This document shows positions 8,629 to 18,139 of a stretch of 52,233 bases of DNA, in pieces. Numbering within the stretch: the first letter of the stretch is position 1; every line of letters begins with the position of its first letter. Origin of the DNA: Sphingomonadales bacterium (lineage in GTDB: Bacteria > Pseudomonadota > Alphaproteobacteria > Sphingomonadales > Sphingomonadaceae); NCBI GenBank assembly GCA_027485735.1, contig JAIXQM010000141.1:1-52233 (forward strand), in the 5' to 3' direction. The position numbers were made by a program, and so were the translations under genes. The notes beneath the pieces are model-generated. The model was given only the letters and a program-made list of their open reading frames with translations, was not told where the DNA came from and made no database searches.

Positions 8629-9355
8629 TCGCCTGAATCCGGCATCTCCGGACACGCGTCAGGACAGCGGCAAGGATAGCTCCGAACGCCGCTGCATCCT
8701 GTCGGGCGAGTCTGCCCCGCGCACAGGCCTGATCCGGCTGGCGCTGGGGCCGGACGGCCAGGTTGCGGCCGATTGGTCGGAACGGCTGCCCGGACGCGGC
8801 GCGTGGATCACGGCCGACAAGGCGCTGTTTGATTCAGTGGCAGCAAAGGGCCGGCTGCGCGGCGCGCTGGCGCGGGCGTTCAAGGCCAACAGCTTCACTC
8901 TGCCCGACGATCTGGCAGACCGCATCACGGCGACCTTGCAGCAACGGATGCTGAACCGGCTGGGGCTGGAAAAGCGCGCCGGTACGTTGATCCTGGGCGG
9001 CGACCGGGTGCGCGAGGCGCTGGCCAAGGGCAAGGTATTTGCGGTACTGCACGCCGGCGATGCCCGGCCCGACGGCAGCGATCGGATCGATGGCATGGCC
9101 CGCGCTGTTGGTGAATCTTTGGGCGAGGATATTCCGCACCGCCGGGTGCCGATCGCGCGCGACGCGCTGTCGGCTGCGCTGGGGCGGGACAATGTGGTAC
9201 ATATGGCGCTGCTGGATCAGGGCGCTGCCACCCGCGTACTGGCCGATCTGGATCGACTGACGGGATTTTGTGGCCCGCAAACCACAAGTGAAACGGCAAA
9301 TGAAGTGGTGGCAGATGCAACAGAGGTTGCCCTGAACACCGGCGAAAGGCATTAG
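8615..9355 (+). CDS. YlxR (DUF448) / ribosomal L7Ae-like fusion, predicted RNA-binding protein
   Basis: The 246-aa protein has an N-terminal YlxR domain (SSERRCILSGESAPRTGLIRLALGPDG, RGAWI, roughly residues 22-95). A C-terminal L7Ae/L30e-like domain follows (LGLEKRAGTLILGGDRVREALAKGKVFAVLHAGDA, about 110-225). Such fusions between nusA and infB are common in alphaproteobacteria and are thought to bind RNA; the exact role is not established. ATG 8615 overlaps nusA by 14 bases and has GAGGAGGA just upstream, so translation is probably coupled. It ends 10 bases before infB. Confidence 0.85.
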   Translation: METNDRLNPASPDTRQDSGKDSSERRCILSGESAPRTGLIRLALGPDGQVAADWSERLPGRGAWITADKALFDSVAAKGRLRGALARAFKANSFTLPDDLADRITATLQQRMLNRLGLEKRAGTLILGGDRVREALAKGKVFAVLHAGDARPDGSDRIDGMARAVGESLGEDIPHRRVPIARDALSAALGRDNVVHMALLDQGAATRVLADLDRLTGFCGPQTTSETANEVVADATEVALNTGERH

Positions 9356-9365
9356 GCGGCGGACT

Positions 9366-12134
9366 ATGAGTGACGACAACAAACCCAAGCTTGGCACGCG
9401 TGCCCCCCTCGGTCTGAACAAGGCCGTCGCGGTCGGGCAGGTCAAGCAGACCTTCAGCCACGGCCGTTCCAAACAGGTCGTGGTGGAGGTGAAGCGCGCC
9501 CGCGTGCTGCACCGTCCGGGCGACGCCGCGCCGGAGCCAACCTCGGCACCCGCCCCAGCACCCGCTCCTGCCCCGGCTGCCGTTACGCCGGCTCCGGCAC
9601 CGCGCCCGGCTGCCCCGGCCCCCGCCCCAGTTGCCACTGCGCCTGCTGCTGCTACCGAACCGGCCCCTGTCCCGTCGGCGCCGCGCCCGCCAACACCGCC
9701 GCCGGTGATGTTCCGTCCGGTAGAGCGCGCGCCGCTGCCGCCCAAGCCGGAAGCCAAGGCGCCGGAACCAACCGTTCCTGCTCCCGAAACCAAGGTCGAG
9801 CCGGCACCCGTACCGCAAACCAAGGCGGCTGCACCGCCCGCCCCGGCTGCCCGTCCGGCCGCTGGCGCCGCCCGCCCTGGCCAGCCCGCGCGGCCAGCCC
9901 AGGGTCAGGCCGCGGCACCGCAGCGCCCGCGCATGACGCCGGCCGAAATGGCCGCGCTCTATGCGCGCCAGGCTGAAGAAGATCGCCAGCGACTGCTGGA
10001 AGAAGTCCGCATCCGCGAAGATCAGGAGCGCGCCGCCCGCGAAGAGGAAGAGCGCCGCCGGATCGAGGAAAAGCGCCACCGCGAGGAAGAACTCGCCACC
10101 CGGCCCGATCCGCAGCCGGACGCCGATGGCGGCATGGTCATCCCCACCGACGTCAGCGATGACGACGATGACAGTATGCGCGTGCGCATCATTCCGGGCC
10201 GCAAGCCGGAAGCCGCCAAGCCGTCGCGCCCGAAACTGGGCGATGATCGCCGCAAGGCCGGCAAGCTCACCGTTACCCGCGCGCTGGATGATGAAGGCAA
10301 CACCCGCGTGCGCAGCCTTGCCGCGCTGCGCCGGGCCCGCGAGAAGGAACGCGGCCGCCTTGGCAGCCAGGCCAAGCAGGTCCGCGATGTGACCGTGCCT
10401 GACATGATCACCGTGCAGGAACTGGCCAACCGCATGGCCGAACGCACCGGCAATGTGGTGCGCTTGCTCGCCCGCCTTGGCGTGCCGTCAGCCGCCGTTG
10501 ACGAAATCGATCAGGACACCGCCGAACTGGTGCTGACCGAATTCGGCCACAACATCGTGCGCGTTTCGGAAAGCGACGTCGAAAAGGGCATGGTCGGCGA
10601 AGTCGATGTCGACAAGGATCTGGCGTTCCGTCCGCCGGTCGTCACCATCATGGGCCATGTCGATCACGGCAAGACCAGCCTGCTCGATTCCTTGCGCGGC
10701 ACCAACGTGGTGAAGGGCGAGGCCGGTGGCATCACCCAGCATATCGGCGCCTATCAGGTGACCACCAAGGACAAGAACAAGATCACCTTCCTCGACACGC
10801 CCGGTCACGAGGCCTTTACCTCGATGCGCGCGCGTGGCGCCAGCATCACCGATATCGTGGTGCTCGTGGTGGCGTGGGACGACGGCATCATGCCGCAAAC
10901 CATCGAAGCCATTCAGCACACCAAGGCGGCCGGCGTGCCGATGATCGTGGCCATCAACAAGATGGACAAGCCCGGCGCCGATGCCGCCCGCATCCGTACT
11001 GCCCTGCTGCAACAGGATGTGCAGGTGGAAGAAATGGGCGGCGACGTGATGGACGTGGAAATCTCCGCCATCAAGAAGACCGGCCTTGATGATCTGCTGG
11101 AGAAAATCCTGCTGCTCGCCGAAGTCAGCGAACTGAAGGCCAACCCGGATCGTCCGGCCGAAGGCACCGTGATCGAAGCCAAGCTCGACAAGGGCAAGGG
11201 TCCGCTCGCCACCGTTCTGGTGCGGCGCGGCACGCTGAAGCGCGGCGACATCTTCGTGATGGGCCAGGAATGGGGCCGCGTGCGCGCCATGGTCGATGAC
11301 AAGGGCGAAACGGTGAAGGAAGCCGGTCCGTCGACCGCAGTCGAAGTGCTCGGCCTTGGCGGAGTCCCGCAGGCCGGCGATATCGTGACCGTGGTGGAAA
11401 ACGAAGCCCGCGCCCGCGAAGTGGCCGAATATCGTGCCGGCGTTGCCACCGCTGCCCGCACGGCCGGCAACGGCCCGGCCAACCTGGAAGACATGTTCTC
11501 GGTGCTGCGCGCCAAGAAGGTCCAGGAATTCCCGCTGGTCATCAAGGCCGATACGCAAGGCTCGGCCGAAGCCATCGCCGGTGCGGTGTCGAAGGTCGGC
11601 AATGATCTGATCCGCGCCAAGGTGCTGCTGGCCAGCACCGGCGGCATCACCGAAAGCGATGTCACCCTGGCCAAGGCCTCGGGCGCACCGGTGATCGGTT
11701 TCAACGTCCGTGCCAATGCCAAGGCCCGCGAAATCGCCCAGCGCGATGGCGTGGCGCTGAAATATTACGACGTGATCTATGATCTGATCGATGATGTGAA
11801 GGCCGGCATGGCGGGCCAGCTCGGCCCCGAGGCGTTCGAAACGGTTGTGGGCCGCGCCCAGGTGCTGGATGTGTTCCAGGCCGGCAAGATCGGCAAGGCC
11901 GCCGGTCTGCGCGTCACCGAAGGCTACATCAAGAAGGCGCTGCGTGCCCGTGTCATGCGCGACGATGTCATCATCTACACCGGTTCCATCGCCTCGCTGC
12001 GCCGCTTCAAGGAGGATGTGGCCGAAGTGAAGGTGGGCCTGGAATGCGGTATCACGCTGGCGGATTCGTCGGACGTGAAGGCCGGCGACATCGTCGAAAC
12101 CTACGAAGTGGAAATGAAGGAACGCAATCTTTAA
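9366..12134 (+). CDS. infB: Translation initiation factor IF-2
   Basis: IF-2 is the GTPase that delivers initiator fMet-tRNA and promotes subunit joining. The 922-aa protein has an IF2-associated N-terminal motif, then a long Ala/Pro-rich linker (about residues 55-190) and a charged coiled-coil stretch (about 190-260). Next come an IF2-N domain (TVQELANRMAERTGNVV) and the G domain starting near residue 428 (GHVDHGKTSLLDSL, DTPGHEAF, NKMDKP). Domains II-IV follow (GRAQVLDVFQAGKIGKAAG). The Ala/Pro linker is strongly GC-biased but in frame throughout. It is the fourth gene of the operon. Confidence 0.98.
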   Translation: MSDDNKPKLGTRAPLGLNKAVAVGQVKQTFSHGRSKQVVVEVKRARVLHRPGDAAPEPTSAPAPAPAPAPAAVTPAPAPRPAAPAPAPVATAPAAATEPAPVPSAPRPPTPPPVMFRPVERAPLPPKPEAKAPEPTVPAPETKVEPAPVPQTKAAAPPAPAARPAAGAARPGQPARPAQGQAAAPQRPRMTPAEMAALYARQAEEDRQRLLEEVRIREDQERAAREEEERRRIEEKRHREEELATRPDPQPDADGGMVIPTDVSDDDDDSMRVRIIPGRKPEAAKPSRPKLGDDRRKAGKLTVTRALDDEGNTRVRSLAALRRAREKERGRLGSQAKQVRDVTVPDMITVQELANRMAERTGNVVRLLARLGVPSAAVDEIDQDTAELVLTEFGHNIVRVSESDVEKGMVGEVDVDKDLAFRPPVVTIMGHVDHGKTSLLDSLRGTNVVKGEAGGITQHIGAYQVTTKDKNKITFLDTPGHEAFTSMRARGASITDIVVLVVAWDDGIMPQTIEAIQHTKAAGVPMIVAINKMDKPGADAARIRTALLQQDVQVEEMGGDVMDVEISAIKKTGLDDLLEKILLLAEVSELKANPDRPAEGTVIEAKLDKGKGPLATVLVRRGTLKRGDIFVMGQEWGRVRAMVDDKGETVKEAGPSTAVEVLGLGGVPQAGDIVTVVENEARAREVAEYRAGVATAARTAGNGPANLEDMFSVLRAKKVQEFPLVIKADTQGSAEAIAGAVSKVGNDLIRAKVLLASTGGITESDVTLAKASGAPVIGFNVRANAKAREIAQRDGVALKYYDVIYDLIDDVKAGMAGQLGPEAFETVVGRAQVLDVFQAGKIGKAAGLRVTEGYIKKALRARVMRDDVIIYTGSIASLRRFKEDVAEVKVGLECGITLADSSDVKAGDIVETYEVEMKERNL

Positions 12135-12219
12135 CGGTTGCGCCTTGGGGGCAGGCCCGCCCTGCCCTCGCCACTGCCGCCCTTGATTGGGCCCACCCTT
12201 AACCGGGAGGAGTATCGTC

Positions 12220-12672
12220 TTGGTCCGTTCCACACCCGACGCACAAGGCCGTCCGATCCGCCTGCAGCGCATCGGCGAGCAGGTGCGCCACGCGCTGGCC
12301 GAAATCATCGCGCGCGGTGATCTGCGCGACGAGATCATCACCCGCACCATCATTTCCGTGTCTGAAGTGCGCGTCACGCCCGATCTGCGGCAAGCCACCG
12401 TGTTCGTGAAAGCCTCCAACGGTGATGACGAAGCCGTGGTGAAGGCGCTGGGCCAGCACCGCGGCTGGCTGCGCGGTGAAGTCGCCAAGCGGCTGGCGAC
12501 GAAATACACACCCGATCTCAGCTTCCGCCGTGACGACAGTTTTGACGCCGGCGCCCGTATCGATGAAGTGCTGCGCCGCCCCGAAATCGCCCGCGACCTG
12601 CCGCCCGCCGGCACAGTCCAGCCGTGGAAGAGCCTGGCCGATTCCATGGATGATGATGTCGGCGACGATTGA
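12220..12672 (+). CDS. rbfA: Ribosome-binding factor A
   Basis: RbfA is a 30S assembly factor that acts on the 5' end of 16S rRNA. The 150-aa product shows RIGEQVRHALAEII, ISVSEVRVTPDLRQATVFV and LRGEVAKRLATKYTPDLSFR, the KH-type fold of the family. An ATG at 12187 lies upstream of the obvious ribosome-binding site GGGAGGAG (12206-12213). The real start is therefore most likely TTG 12220, which sits at proper spacing. The gene overlaps truB by 17 bases. Confidence 0.94.
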   Translation: MVRSTPDAQGRPIRLQRIGEQVRHALAEIIARGDLRDEIITRTIISVSEVRVTPDLRQATVFVKASNGDDEAVVKALGQHRGWLRGEVAKRLATKYTPDLSFRRDDSFDAGARIDEVLRRPEIARDLPPAGTVQPWKSLADSMDDDVGDD

Positions 12673-13567
12673 CGCCACCGCGATCAACGGCTGGATCATC
12701 CTCGACAAGCCGCTCGGCCTGACCAGCGCGCAGGGTGTGGCGGCGGTAAAGCGCATCTTGCGTGCGCATGGCCTGCCCGTCCCACGCATCGGCCATGGCG
12801 GTACGCTCGATCCGCTAGCAACCGGCGTGCTGCCGATCGCCTGCGGCGAGGCCACCAAGCTGGCCGGTCGCATGCTCGATGCCGCCAAGGGCTATGAATT
12901 CACTGTCAGCTTCGGCAGCCAGACCAGCACGTTGGATGCTGAAGGGGAGGTGGTGGCGTCCAGCGACGTGCGCCCCACGGCGGAACAGATCACGGCCATC
13001 TTGGCCGCCTTCACCGGCCCCATCGATCAGGTGCCGCCGGCCTATTCAGCGCTGAAGGTGAACGGCAAGCGTGCCTATGCCCTCGCCCGTGCCGGCGAAG
13101 AGGTGGTTCTCGCCACCCGCCACATCACGGTGCACCGCCTTGATCTGGTTGCCACCACGCCGGACAGTGCGACGTTCTCCTGCCGCGTGTCCAAGGGCAC
13201 CTATATCCGCAGCCTCGCCCGCGACATTGCCATCACACTCGGCTCCGTTGGCCATGTCACCATGCTGCGCCGCACCCAATCAGGGCCCTTCAGCCTTCAA
13301 CAGGCGATATCACTGGACAAACTGGCCCAACTGGTGCAGGGGCGCACGCTTGAACAGGCAGTTTTGCCGCTGATGACAGGGCTGGACGACATCTCGGCTC
13401 TTGCCATCACGCCAGAGGAGGCGGCGGCGCTCAAACAAGGGCGCAAGCTTCTCGGGCACCCAGCCAGCAACGGCACCCATTTGGCAAGCCTCGGTTCTGT
13501 TCCCGTGGCGCTTGTCGAAGCCCAATCGGGCGAGGTGCGGGTGTTGCGCGGGTTCAACCTTGATTGA
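12656..13567 (+). CDS. truB: tRNA pseudouridine(55) synthase TruB
   Basis: TruB makes pseudouridine 55 in the T-loop of tRNAs. From ATG 12656 the 303-aa protein has NGWIILDKPLGLTS, the catalytic-loop motif GGTLDPLATGVLP with the nucleophile at about Asp52, PPAYSALKVNGKRAY and KGTYIRSLARDIA. These are all diagnostic. Neighbouring ATGs at 12650 and 12653 are equally possible starts. The start lies within rbfA, consistent with coupling, and rpsO follows after 12 bases. Confidence 0.96.
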   Translation: MSATIDATAINGWIILDKPLGLTSAQGVAAVKRILRAHGLPVPRIGHGGTLDPLATGVLPIACGEATKLAGRMLDAAKGYEFTVSFGSQTSTLDAEGEVVASSDVRPTAEQITAILAAFTGPIDQVPPAYSALKVNGKRAYALARAGEEVVLATRHITVHRLDLVATTPDSATFSCRVSKGTYIRSLARDIAITLGSVGHVTMLRRTQSGPFSLQQAISLDKLAQLVQGRTLEQAVLPLMTGLDDISALAITPEEAAALKQGRKLLGHPASNGTHLASLGSVPVALVEAQSGEVRVLRGFNLD

Positions 13568-13579
13568 AGGAGTAACACG

Positions 13580-13849
13580 ATGTCGGTGACCGCCGAAAAG
13601 AAAGCCGAAATTATCAGCAGCAATGCTCGCGCCGCCAACGACACCGGTTCGCCGGAAGTTCAGGTGGCGATTTTGACCGAACGCATCACCAATCTGACCG
13701 AGCATTTCAAGACCCACGCGAAGGATAATCACTCGCGCCGTGGTCTGCTCGTTCTGGTGAACACGCGCCGTTCGCTGCTGGATTATCTGAAGAAGAAGGA
13801 TGCAGCGCGTTATACCGCGCTGATCACCAAACTGGGCCTTCGCAAGTAA
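13580..13849 (+). CDS. rpsO: 30S ribosomal protein S15
   Basis: S15 is a primary 16S rRNA binder (central domain). The 89-aa length is exact for the family, with [35 protein letters not shown] and [22 protein letters not shown] precedes the ATG. It follows truB closely and ends at a strong terminator before pnp, the same truB-rpsO-pnp order as in E. coli. Confidence 0.98.
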   Translation: MSVTAEKKAEIISSNARAANDTGSPEVQVAILTERITNLTEHFKTHAKDNHSRRGLLVLVNTRRSLLDYLKKKDAARYTALITKLGLRK

Positions 13850-13863
13850 GCCCAGCCAGTTTT

Positions 13864-13895
13864 CGAACGGCCCCCACAGCGGGGCCGTTCGTTTA
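13864..13895 (+). terminator. Strong intrinsic terminator after rpsO
   Basis: CGAACGGCCCC (13864-13874) pairs perfectly with GGGGCCGTTCG (13881-13891), followed by TTTAT. In other bacteria the rpsO-pnp interval also carries an RNase III-processed region; I see only this hairpin. Confidence 0.8.
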
Positions 13896-14001
13896 TCTGC
13901 CCCGCCGCGAATGAGCGCGCCGGGTGCAGCCGTCGCCACGAAGGGCGGCACACCGCAAGGGGCGTTCGGCAATAGGGCCGCAGCGCTCAGGAAAGAAGAC
14001 C

Positions 14002-16341
14002 ATGTTTACCATCCACAAAGAAGAACTGAACTGGGGCGGCCGCACGCTGACCCTGGAAACCGGCCGCATTGCCCGTCAGGCCGATGCCGCCGTGGTCGCC
14101 ACGCTGGGCGAAACCGTTGTCCTGTGCGCCGTCACCGCCGCCAAGAGTGTGAAGGAGGGCCAGGATTTCTTCCCGCTCACCGTCCACTATCAGGAAAAAT
14201 ATTCCGCTGCCGGCCGTATCCCCGGCGGCTTCTTCAAGCGCGAGCGCGGCGCCACTGAGCATGAAACGCTCACCAGCCGCCTGATCGATCGTCCGATCCG
14301 CCCGCTGTTCCCGGAAGGTTTCTACAACGAAATCAACGTGATCGCCCATGTGCTGAGCTATGATGGCGAAGCCGAAGGCGATATCCTGGCGCTGATCGCG
14401 GCGTCTGCCGCCCTCACCCTGTCCGGCGTGCCCTTCATGGGCCCGATCGCCGGTGCGCGCGTCGGTTACATCGACGGCGAATATGTGCTCAACCCGACCA
14501 AGACCCAGGTCAAGGAAGGCGCGCTCGATCTCGTTGTCGCCGGTACCAGCGACGCCGTGATGATGGTCGAATCCGAAGCCAAGGAGCTTTCGGAAGAGGA
14601 AATGCTGAACGGCGTGATGTTCGCGCACCGCAGCATCCAGCCGGTGATCGATGCCATCATCCGCCTCGCCGAGAAGGCCGCCAAGGATCCGTGGGATCTG
14701 GCCATCACGGACGACAAGGCCATGCTGGCGACGCTCAAGAAGGCCATCGGCAAGGACATCGACGCCGCCTATCGCCTGTCGGGCAAGTCGGCTCGCCAAT
14801 CGGCGCTGGCCGAAGCCAAGAACAAGGCCAAGGCCGTGTTCGCCGACGGCACCCCGCAGGAGCAGATGAAGGCCGGCAAGCTGTTCAAGAAGCTTGAAGG
14901 CAACATCGTGCGCGGCGCCATCCTGAAGGAAGGCCGCCGTATCGATGGCCGCGACACCAAGACGGTGCGCCCGATCGAAGCGATGGTGGGCTTCCTCCCG
15001 CGCACCCATGGTTCGGCGCTGTTCACCCGCGGCGAAACCCAGTCCATCGTCACCACCACGCTTGGCACTGCCGATGCGGAACAGATGATCGATGGTCTGG
15101 ATGGCCTGCGCTATGAACGCTTCATGCTGCACTACAACTTCCCCCCCTATTCGGTGGGTGAAGTCGGCCGCTTCGGCGCGCCGGGCCGCCGCGAAATCGG
15201 TCACGGCAAGCTGGCATGGCGCGCTCTGCACCCGCTGCTGCCGGCGAAGGAAGAGTTCCCCTACACGATCCGCGTGCTGTCCGACATCACCGAGTCCAAT
15301 GGCTCGTCGTCGATGGCCACGGTCTGCGGTGGTTCGCTGGCGCTGATGGATGCCGGTGTGCCGCTCAAGCGCCCGTGCGCCGGCATCGCCATGGGCCTGA
15401 TCCTGGAAGGCAAAGACTTCGCCGTGATCAGCGACATCCTGGGTGATGAAGATCACCTGGGTGACATGGACTTCAAGGTGGCCGGTACGTCTGATGGCGT
15501 CACGTCGCTGCAGATGGACATCAAGGTCGCCGGCATCACCGAGGAAATCATGCGTGTCGCCCTGGCCCAGGCCAAGGAAGGCCGTGCGCACATCCTCGGC
15601 GAAATGGCCAAGGCGCTGGACAGCACCCGCGAAGGTCTGTCGGCCCATGCCCCGCGCATCGAATCAATGAGCGTGCCAAAGGACAAGATCCGCGACATCA
15701 TCGGCACTGGCGGCAAGGTGATCCGCGAGATCGTCGCCACCACCGGCGCCAAGGTCGACATCGAAGACGATGGCACCGTGAAGATCTCGTCGAGCGATCC
15801 GGCCCAGATCGAAGCCGCCCGCAACTGGATCATCGGCATCGTAGCCGAACCGGAAGTTGGCAAGATCTACACCGGCAAGGTCGTCAACATGGCCGATTTC
15901 GGTGCGTTCGTGAACTTCATGGGCGCCCGCGATGGCCTGGTGCACATCTCGGAAATCATGAACGACCGCGTGGCCAATGTCCGCGACGTGCTGAGCGAAG
16001 GCCAGCAGGTCAAGGTCAAGGTGCTCGGCGTCGATGATCGCGGCAAGGTGCGTCTGTCGATGCGCCTGGTCGATCAGGAGAGCGGCGAAGAACTGCCCGA
16101 TACGCGCCCGCCGCGTGAAGGTGGCGACGACCGCCCGCCGCGTGGCGACCGTGGTCCGCGTCGTGACGGCGATCGTGATCGTGGCCCACGCCGCGATGGC
16201 GACCGTGGCCCGCGTCGCGACGGCGGTGGTGATCGTGGCCCGCGCCGCGATGACCGCGCCCCGCGCGCTGACCGCGACGGCGGCGACAAGGGCGGTGACG
16301 CCGGCGGCCTGCCGAACTTTCTGACCGGCGGCGACGACTGA
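14002..16341 (+). CDS. pnp: Polyribonucleotide nucleotidyltransferase (PNPase)
   Basis: PNPase degrades RNA phosphorolytically from the 3' end. The 779-aa protein has the first RNase PH domain ([21 protein letters not shown]), an alpha-helical linker and the second, active RNase PH domain ([26 protein letters not shown]). A KH domain ([12 protein letters not shown]) and an S1 domain ([15 protein letters not shown]) follow. After about residue 693 comes a tail of repeated DRGPRRDG-type units that is not part of the core enzyme. ATG 14002 gives the conserved start [13 protein letters not shown]; an in-frame ATG at 13924 is spurious. Confidence 0.97.
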   Translation: MFTIHKEELNWGGRTLTLETGRIARQADAAVVATLGETVVLCAVTAAKSVKEGQDFFPLTVHYQEKYSAAGRIPGGFFKRERGATEHETLTSRLIDRPIRPLFPEGFYNEINVIAHVLSYDGEAEGDILALIAASAALTLSGVPFMGPIAGARVGYIDGEYVLNPTKTQVKEGALDLVVAGTSDAVMMVESEAKELSEEEMLNGVMFAHRSIQPVIDAIIRLAEKAAKDPWDLAITDDKAMLATLKKAIGKDIDAAYRLSGKSARQSALAEAKNKAKAVFADGTPQEQMKAGKLFKKLEGNIVRGAILKEGRRIDGRDTKTVRPIEAMVGFLPRTHGSALFTRGETQSIVTTTLGTADAEQMIDGLDGLRYERFMLHYNFPPYSVGEVGRFGAPGRREIGHGKLAWRALHPLLPAKEEFPYTIRVLSDITESNGSSSMATVCGGSLALMDAGVPLKRPCAGIAMGLILEGKDFAVISDILGDEDHLGDMDFKVAGTSDGVTSLQMDIKVAGITEEIMRVALAQAKEGRAHILGEMAKALDSTREGLSAHAPRIESMSVPKDKIRDIIGTGGKVIREIVATTGAKVDIEDDGTVKISSSDPAQIEAARNWIIGIVAEPEVGKIYTGKVVNMADFGAFVNFMGARDGLVHISEIMNDRVANVRDVLSEGQQVKVKVLGVDDRGKVRLSMRLVDQESGEELPDTRPPREGGDDRPPRGDRGPRRDGDRDRGPRRDGDRGPRRDGGGDRGPRRDDRAPRADRDGGDKGGDAGGLPNFLTGGDD

Positions 16342-16369
16342 CACCGCTGGCCCGTTGGCCAAACGAAAG

Positions 16370-16402
16370 GGGCCGCGCTTCACCCGAAGCGCGGCCCTTT
16401 TT
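16370..16402 (+). terminator. Intrinsic terminator after pnp
   Basis: GGGCCGCGCTT (16370-16380) pairs perfectly with AAGCGCGGCCC (16387-16397), followed by TTTTT. It ends the long rimP-to-pnp block. Confidence 0.85.
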
Positions 16403-16491
16403 CGTGGCGCGAAGGATTTACCGCGCCCGCAACGTTGTAGGGTTTGTGGGCGGCAGGGACCGCGCCACCCAAACCCAAGGGAGCGTTGACC

Positions 16492-17013
16492 ATGCGGATC
16501 ACGATTGCCATTTCGGCCTTGGCATTTCACCTTGCCACCCCGGCCTTCGCCCAGAGTGTTGGCCCGGTTTCCAGCACGACGACCATCACCCGCGATCCTG
16601 ACGCCGGTGCGTTCAGCCGCGACACCAGCGTCACGCGCGCGCGGGATGGTGCCGTTGCCACCAGCAGCACTGATCGCACCCGCACCGAAACCGGCTTCAC
16701 CAGCGACACCAGCCGCACCGGTTTCGCTGGCCGCACCGCCAGCCGCGACTATGAGCGCACCCGCACGCCAAGCGGCTATACCGAAAGCGGCAGCATCACC
16801 CGCCCGAACGGCCGCAGCTATGGCCTGAACGGCAGCCTGGTGCGCAGCGATAACGGCTTCACCCGTGATCGCGCCCTCACCAACGCCGACGGCGCCACCG
16901 TGGCCAGTCGCAATGTTGCCGTTGCCCGCGCCGATGGCCAGGTGACGCGCACCGCCACCCGCACCGGGCCGCGTTCTGGTGGACAACACGGCGGTCGCGG
17001 TCGGCGCGGCTGA
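16492..17013 (+). CDS. Secreted Arg/Thr/Ser/Gly-rich protein of unknown function
   Basis: I do not recognise this 173-aa protein. It starts with a clear Sec signal peptide (MRITIAISALAFHLATPAFAQ, cleavage likely after AFA). The mature part is strongly polar, with loosely repeated segments such as TRTETGFTSDTSRTG, GYTESGSITRPNG and NGFTRDRALTNADGA, spaced about 20-25 residues apart, and a basic end (GGRGRRG). It has no cysteines or catalytic motif that I can see. AAGGGAG lies at good distance from ATG 16492. It stands alone between the pnp terminator and a convergent pseudouridine synthase gene. Confidence 0.7.
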   Translation: MRITIAISALAFHLATPAFAQSVGPVSSTTTITRDPDAGAFSRDTSVTRARDGAVATSSTDRTRTETGFTSDTSRTGFAGRTASRDYERTRTPSGYTESGSITRPNGRSYGLNGSLVRSDNGFTRDRALTNADGATVASRNVAVARADGQVTRTATRTGPRSGGQHGGRGRRG

Positions 17014-17023
17014 TCACGGAACA

Positions 17024-17046
17024 GGGCCGGGCAGCACGCCCGGCCC
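17024..17046. terminator. Hairpin between convergent genes
   Basis: GGGCCGGGC (17024-17032) pairs with GCCCGGCCC (17038-17046). It lies between the stop codons of the genes ending at 17013 and 17051. There is no clear T run, so terminator function is likely but not certain. Confidence 0.45.
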
Positions 17047-17050
17047 CGCT

Positions 17051-18139
17051 TCACTTCTTGCGGGGAGGCCGGGCCGGCGCTTCGGTCGCGCCGCGCGAAC
17101 GGCGCTCGCCGCGGCGATTGCCGCTCGTCGCGCTGGACAGGCGACGTTTCTTCAGCGGTGGCGGCGGCGGTTCGACGATTTCGATATCGCCCAGCTTCAG
17201 ATCAAAGCCCAGCATCTGCCAGCTTTCGGCCATGTGCGGCGGCAGTTCGGCCTTCACATCCAGCGTGCCGCCATCCGGCAGCGCGATCTGCAGCCGGCGA
17301 CTGTGCAGGTGCAGTTTCCGGCTGATCCCGCCGGTGAGATAGGATTCCTTGCCGCCATACTTCCCGTCGCCCACCAACGAATGGCCAATGGCGGCGGCGT
17401 GGACGCGGATCTGGTGGGTGCGGCCGGTCAGCGGTAGAAACTCCACCCAGGCCGCCCGGCCGGCCGCGCGCTCGATCACGCGATAGCGGGTCTTGGCTTT
17501 CAGCCCGGCTTCGGTATCCACCTGCATCTTCTCGCCACCGGTGCCCGGCTGCTTGCCGATCGGCGCATCGATGGTGCCGGCCGGAATTTTGGGCACACCC
17601 ACGGTGAGCGCCCAGTATGATTTCTCCGCATCGCGGCCGGCGAATTGCTTGCTGAAAAAGGCCGCCGCCTTGGCGCTGCGGGCCAGCAGCAACACGCCCG
17701 ATGTGTCCTTGTCCAGCCGGTGCACCAGCCGCGGGCGCGACGGCGCATCGAACTGCAGCGCATCCAGCATGTCATCCACGCTGGTCGGCTGCTTGGTGCC
17801 GCCCTGCGTCGCGAGGCCCGGCGGCTTGTTGATGATGATGGCATGCGCATCCATATGCAGCACCATGCCGCGCATATAGTCGATCTGCGCCTCGCTCAGC
17901 GGCTCACGCGGCTTTTCGGTGGGGCGGGTGGCAACCGGCACCGGCAATTCCTCCGGCCAGGTCAGGCTCTGCCCGGCGGCCACCCGGTCACCCGGGCCGG
18001 CCTTGGCGCCATCCAGCCGCACCACACCGGATTTGGACCAGCGCGAGACGATGTTGAAGCTGATGTCTTTCGTGTGGCGCTGGAACCAGCGGTCCAGGCG
18101 GATGCCGTCGTCATCCTCTTCAATGGTGGCAGTGGGCAT
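17051..18139 (-). CDS. RluA-family 23S rRNA pseudouridine synthase (RluC-like)
   Basis: This 362-aa enzyme isomerises uridines in large-subunit rRNA. An S4 RNA-binding domain (about residues 12-60) precedes the catalytic domain with the RluA motif HRLDKDTSG, nucleophile Asp143. NKPPGLATQGG and LTGRTHQIRVHAAAIGH are also typical. The tail after about residue 320 (PPPPPLKKRR then Arg/Ser/Pro-rich) is basic and probably disordered. I take ATG 18139, which forms TGATG with the crcB stop. An upstream in-frame ATG at 18163 lies inside crcB. RluC is the closest named match, but the target positions cannot be read from sequence. Confidence 0.88.
   Translation of the reverse strand: MPTATIEEDDDGIRLDRWFQRHTKDISFNIVSRWSKSGVVRLDGAKAGPGDRVAAGQSLTWPEELPVPVATRPTEKPREPLSEAQIDYMRGMVLHMDAHAIIINKPPGLATQGGTKQPTSVDDMLDALQFDAPSRPRLVHRLDKDTSGVLLLARSAKAAAFFSKQFAGRDAEKSYWALTVGVPKIPAGTIDAPIGKQPGTGGEKMQVDTEAGLKAKTRYRVIERAAGRAAWVEFLPLTGRTHQIRVHAAAIGHSLVGDGKYGGKESYLTGGISRKLHLHSRRLQIALPDGGTLDVKAELPPHMAESWQMLGFDLKLGDIEIVEPPPPPLKKRRLSSATSGNRRGERRSRGATEAPARPPRKK

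Noticed and set aside
7126-8655. Minus-strand open frame (509 codons) opposite nusA
   Set aside because: NusA domains are certain on the plus strand; the opposite frame has shadow composition and no plausible start context.
10488-12647. Long minus-strand open frame (719 codons) opposite infB and rbfA
   Set aside because: The plus strand encodes unmistakable IF-2 and RbfA. The antisense frame is His/Gly/Asp-rich, as expected from the mirror of a GC-rich coding frame, and has no recognisable domain.
13987-15648. Minus-strand open frame (553 codons) opposite pnp
   Set aside because: PNPase is clear on the plus strand; the opposite product lacks any recognisable motif.
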